From Candidatus Woesearchaeota archaeon (GTDB lineage: Archaea > Nanobdellota > Nanobdellia > Woesearchaeales > UBA525): a stretch of 6,269 nt of DNA. The position numbers and the translations under genes were made by a program. The notes beneath the pieces are model-generated. The model worked only from the letters and a program-made list of their open reading frames with translations. It was not told where the DNA came from and searched no databases. The stretch is from assembly GCA_018221245.1 (NCBI GenBank), contig JAAOYH010000051.1, positions 1-6,269 of the forward strand, given 5' to 3'. Shown one piece after another: positions 5,809 through 6,269 of this stretch (positions are counted from its first letter, which is position 1; each line of letters starts with the position of its first letter).

Positions 5809-6190
5809 CTGAACGTCTCCTCTTTATGTTAAGTCTTGATCTTGCTGCCGTAATTGCGTCTGCTTGTGTGATTTCACTAAAACTCGCATCATATTTTTCC
5901 TTTGCCAACCCATATAGTTGTTTGATATCATGACTCTCCGAAACAAGACCTACTAGCTGGTTCCTGTATTGGACTCTGGCCGCGTACACCCCTTTTTTTT
6001 CATGGTCCCAAGCAACATCAAAAGCTACTCCGTTGTTTATCCAAGAATATGCAGTCGACACATAATCTCCAGAAATCTGTTCATCCATAGATAACATGAC
6101 TGCTCCATCTAAAGATCTTGTAATCTCCTCAAGAGATAATCCTTCTCTTTCCAACAAATCGTAATTCGGATTATTAAGCGATTTTGTCAT
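5801..6190 (-). CDS. 129-residue soluble protein, unknown function
   Basis: A small cytoplasmic protein I do not recognise. The start is the ATG at 6190, preceded by GGTGG; a longer reading from 6235 would begin inside the tRNA and is rejected. Residues 15-30 (EGLSLEEITRSLDGAV) and 85-120 look helical, with a strand-like centre (about 42-83: DYVSTAYSW, GVAFDVAWD, GVYAARVQYRNQLVGLV), suggesting a compact alpha/beta fold. The C-terminus is very basic (LNIKRRRSDE). It has no cysteine, signal peptide or membrane helix. It sits 12 nt after the tRNA-Leu gene and overlaps alaX by 8 nt, so a link to tRNA or translation is plausible by context only; the basic tail would suit RNA contact. An A8G4 run (coding strand, Glu-Lys-Lys-Gly) occurs at codons 64-67. 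Gene reality is well supported by its neighbours. Confidence 0.78.
   Translation of the reverse strand: MTKSLNNPNYDLLEREGLSLEEITRSLDGAVMLSMDEQISGDYVSTAYSWINNGVAFDVAWDHEKKGVYAARVQYRNQLVGLVSESHDIKQLYGLAKEKYDASFSEITQADAITAARSRLNIKRRRSDE
5817..5821 (-). promoter_or_regulatory. Shine-Dalgarno AGGAG of alaX
   Basis: AGGAG 8 nt before the alaX ATG at 5808, within the final arginine-rich codons of the upstream gene. It supports this start and coupled translation. Confidence 0.65.
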
Positions 6191-6194
6191 GGTT

Positions 6195-6199
6195 CCACC
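6195..6199 (-). promoter_or_regulatory. Shine-Dalgarno GGTGG of the 129-residue protein
   Basis: GGTGG four bases before the ATG at 6190 and directly behind the tRNA 3' end, in the 12-nt spacer. For it to be used the tRNA and mRNA must share a transcript that is cut by tRNA 3' processing, leaving a very short leader. Confidence 0.6.
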
Positions 6200-6202
6200 C
6201 CA

Positions 6203-6269
6203 TGCGGGGTACAGGGTTCGAACCTGCGTAGGCATGCGCCAATCGGTTTTGAGCCGATCCCGTTTGACC
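6203..6269 (-). tRNA. tRNA-Leu(CAA), 3' part; 5' end beyond window
   Basis: On the minus strand the visible part reads: end of the D-loop (GGTCAAAC) and D-stem, anticodon stem ATCGG/CCGAT around the 7-base loop CTCAAAA (anticodon CAA, reading TTG), a long variable arm with a GGC/GCC stem typical of class II tRNAs, T-arm GCAGG-TTCGAAC-CCTGT with one G-U pair, the acceptor strand ACCCCGC, and discriminator A. The class II arm, the CAA anticodon and A73 together identify leucine. CCA is not encoded: the gene is followed by TGG. No intron sits in the anticodon loop. The acceptor 5' strand and most of the D-arm are cut off by the window edge. It heads the unit containing the 129-residue protein and alaX. 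Confidence 0.9.

Noticed and set aside
6191..6235. Longer form of the 129-residue protein starting at 6235
   Set aside because: It would start within the tRNA-Leu variable/T-arm region, and the extra residues are translated tRNA sequence.

Overview
This window most likely comes from an archaeon of moderate GC content. The evidence is: TATA-box promoters (5052-5059, 3942-3951) at archaeal distances from the starts they serve, one of them fitting a leaderless GTG start; Shine-Dalgarno sites that are mostly GGTG, complementary to the archaeal/bacterial 16S tail; a tRNA gene with no encoded CCA; and a trans-editing AlaX protein of a type common in archaea. I cannot name the lineage from this sequence. 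Every supported gene lies on the minus strand, so transcription runs from high to low coordinates, and coding is dense, with 1-12 nt gaps or 8-nt overlaps inside units.

Unit 1 (6269 down to 5092): the 3' part of a class II tRNA-Leu(CAA), then after only 12 nt an unrecognised 129-residue soluble protein, then AlaX, which overlaps it by 8 nt. This looks like one tRNA-mRNA transcript linked to translation quality control. Unit 2 (5059 down to 3954): a strong TATA box, a 66-residue orphan protein, and a 285-residue predicted lipoprotein whose Shine-Dalgarno includes the orphan's stop codon. Unit 3 (3951 down to beyond 1): a second TATA box, a polytopic DUF2339-type membrane protein (about 18 helices), an AT-rich 131-residue membrane protein, a secreted membrane-anchored protein with a discoidin-like domain and eight calcium-binding thrombospondin type 3 modules, and the start of another small membrane protein that runs off the window.

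The most interesting part is Unit 3. As I recall, bacterial DUF2339 genes often sit next to DUF3999 genes. The N-terminal 270 residues of the thrombospondin-repeat protein look like a DUF3999-type ectodomain (a dLRI...VPY motif and a YNLFYGN...APTYD motif around a discoidin-like fold). This would be an archaeal version of that pair, with a calcium-stiffened stalk of very regular disulfide spacing inserted before the membrane anchor, plus two further membrane proteins. A plausible inference is an envelope complex. Its function is unknown to me. No mobile elements, CRISPR arrays or rRNA genes were seen.
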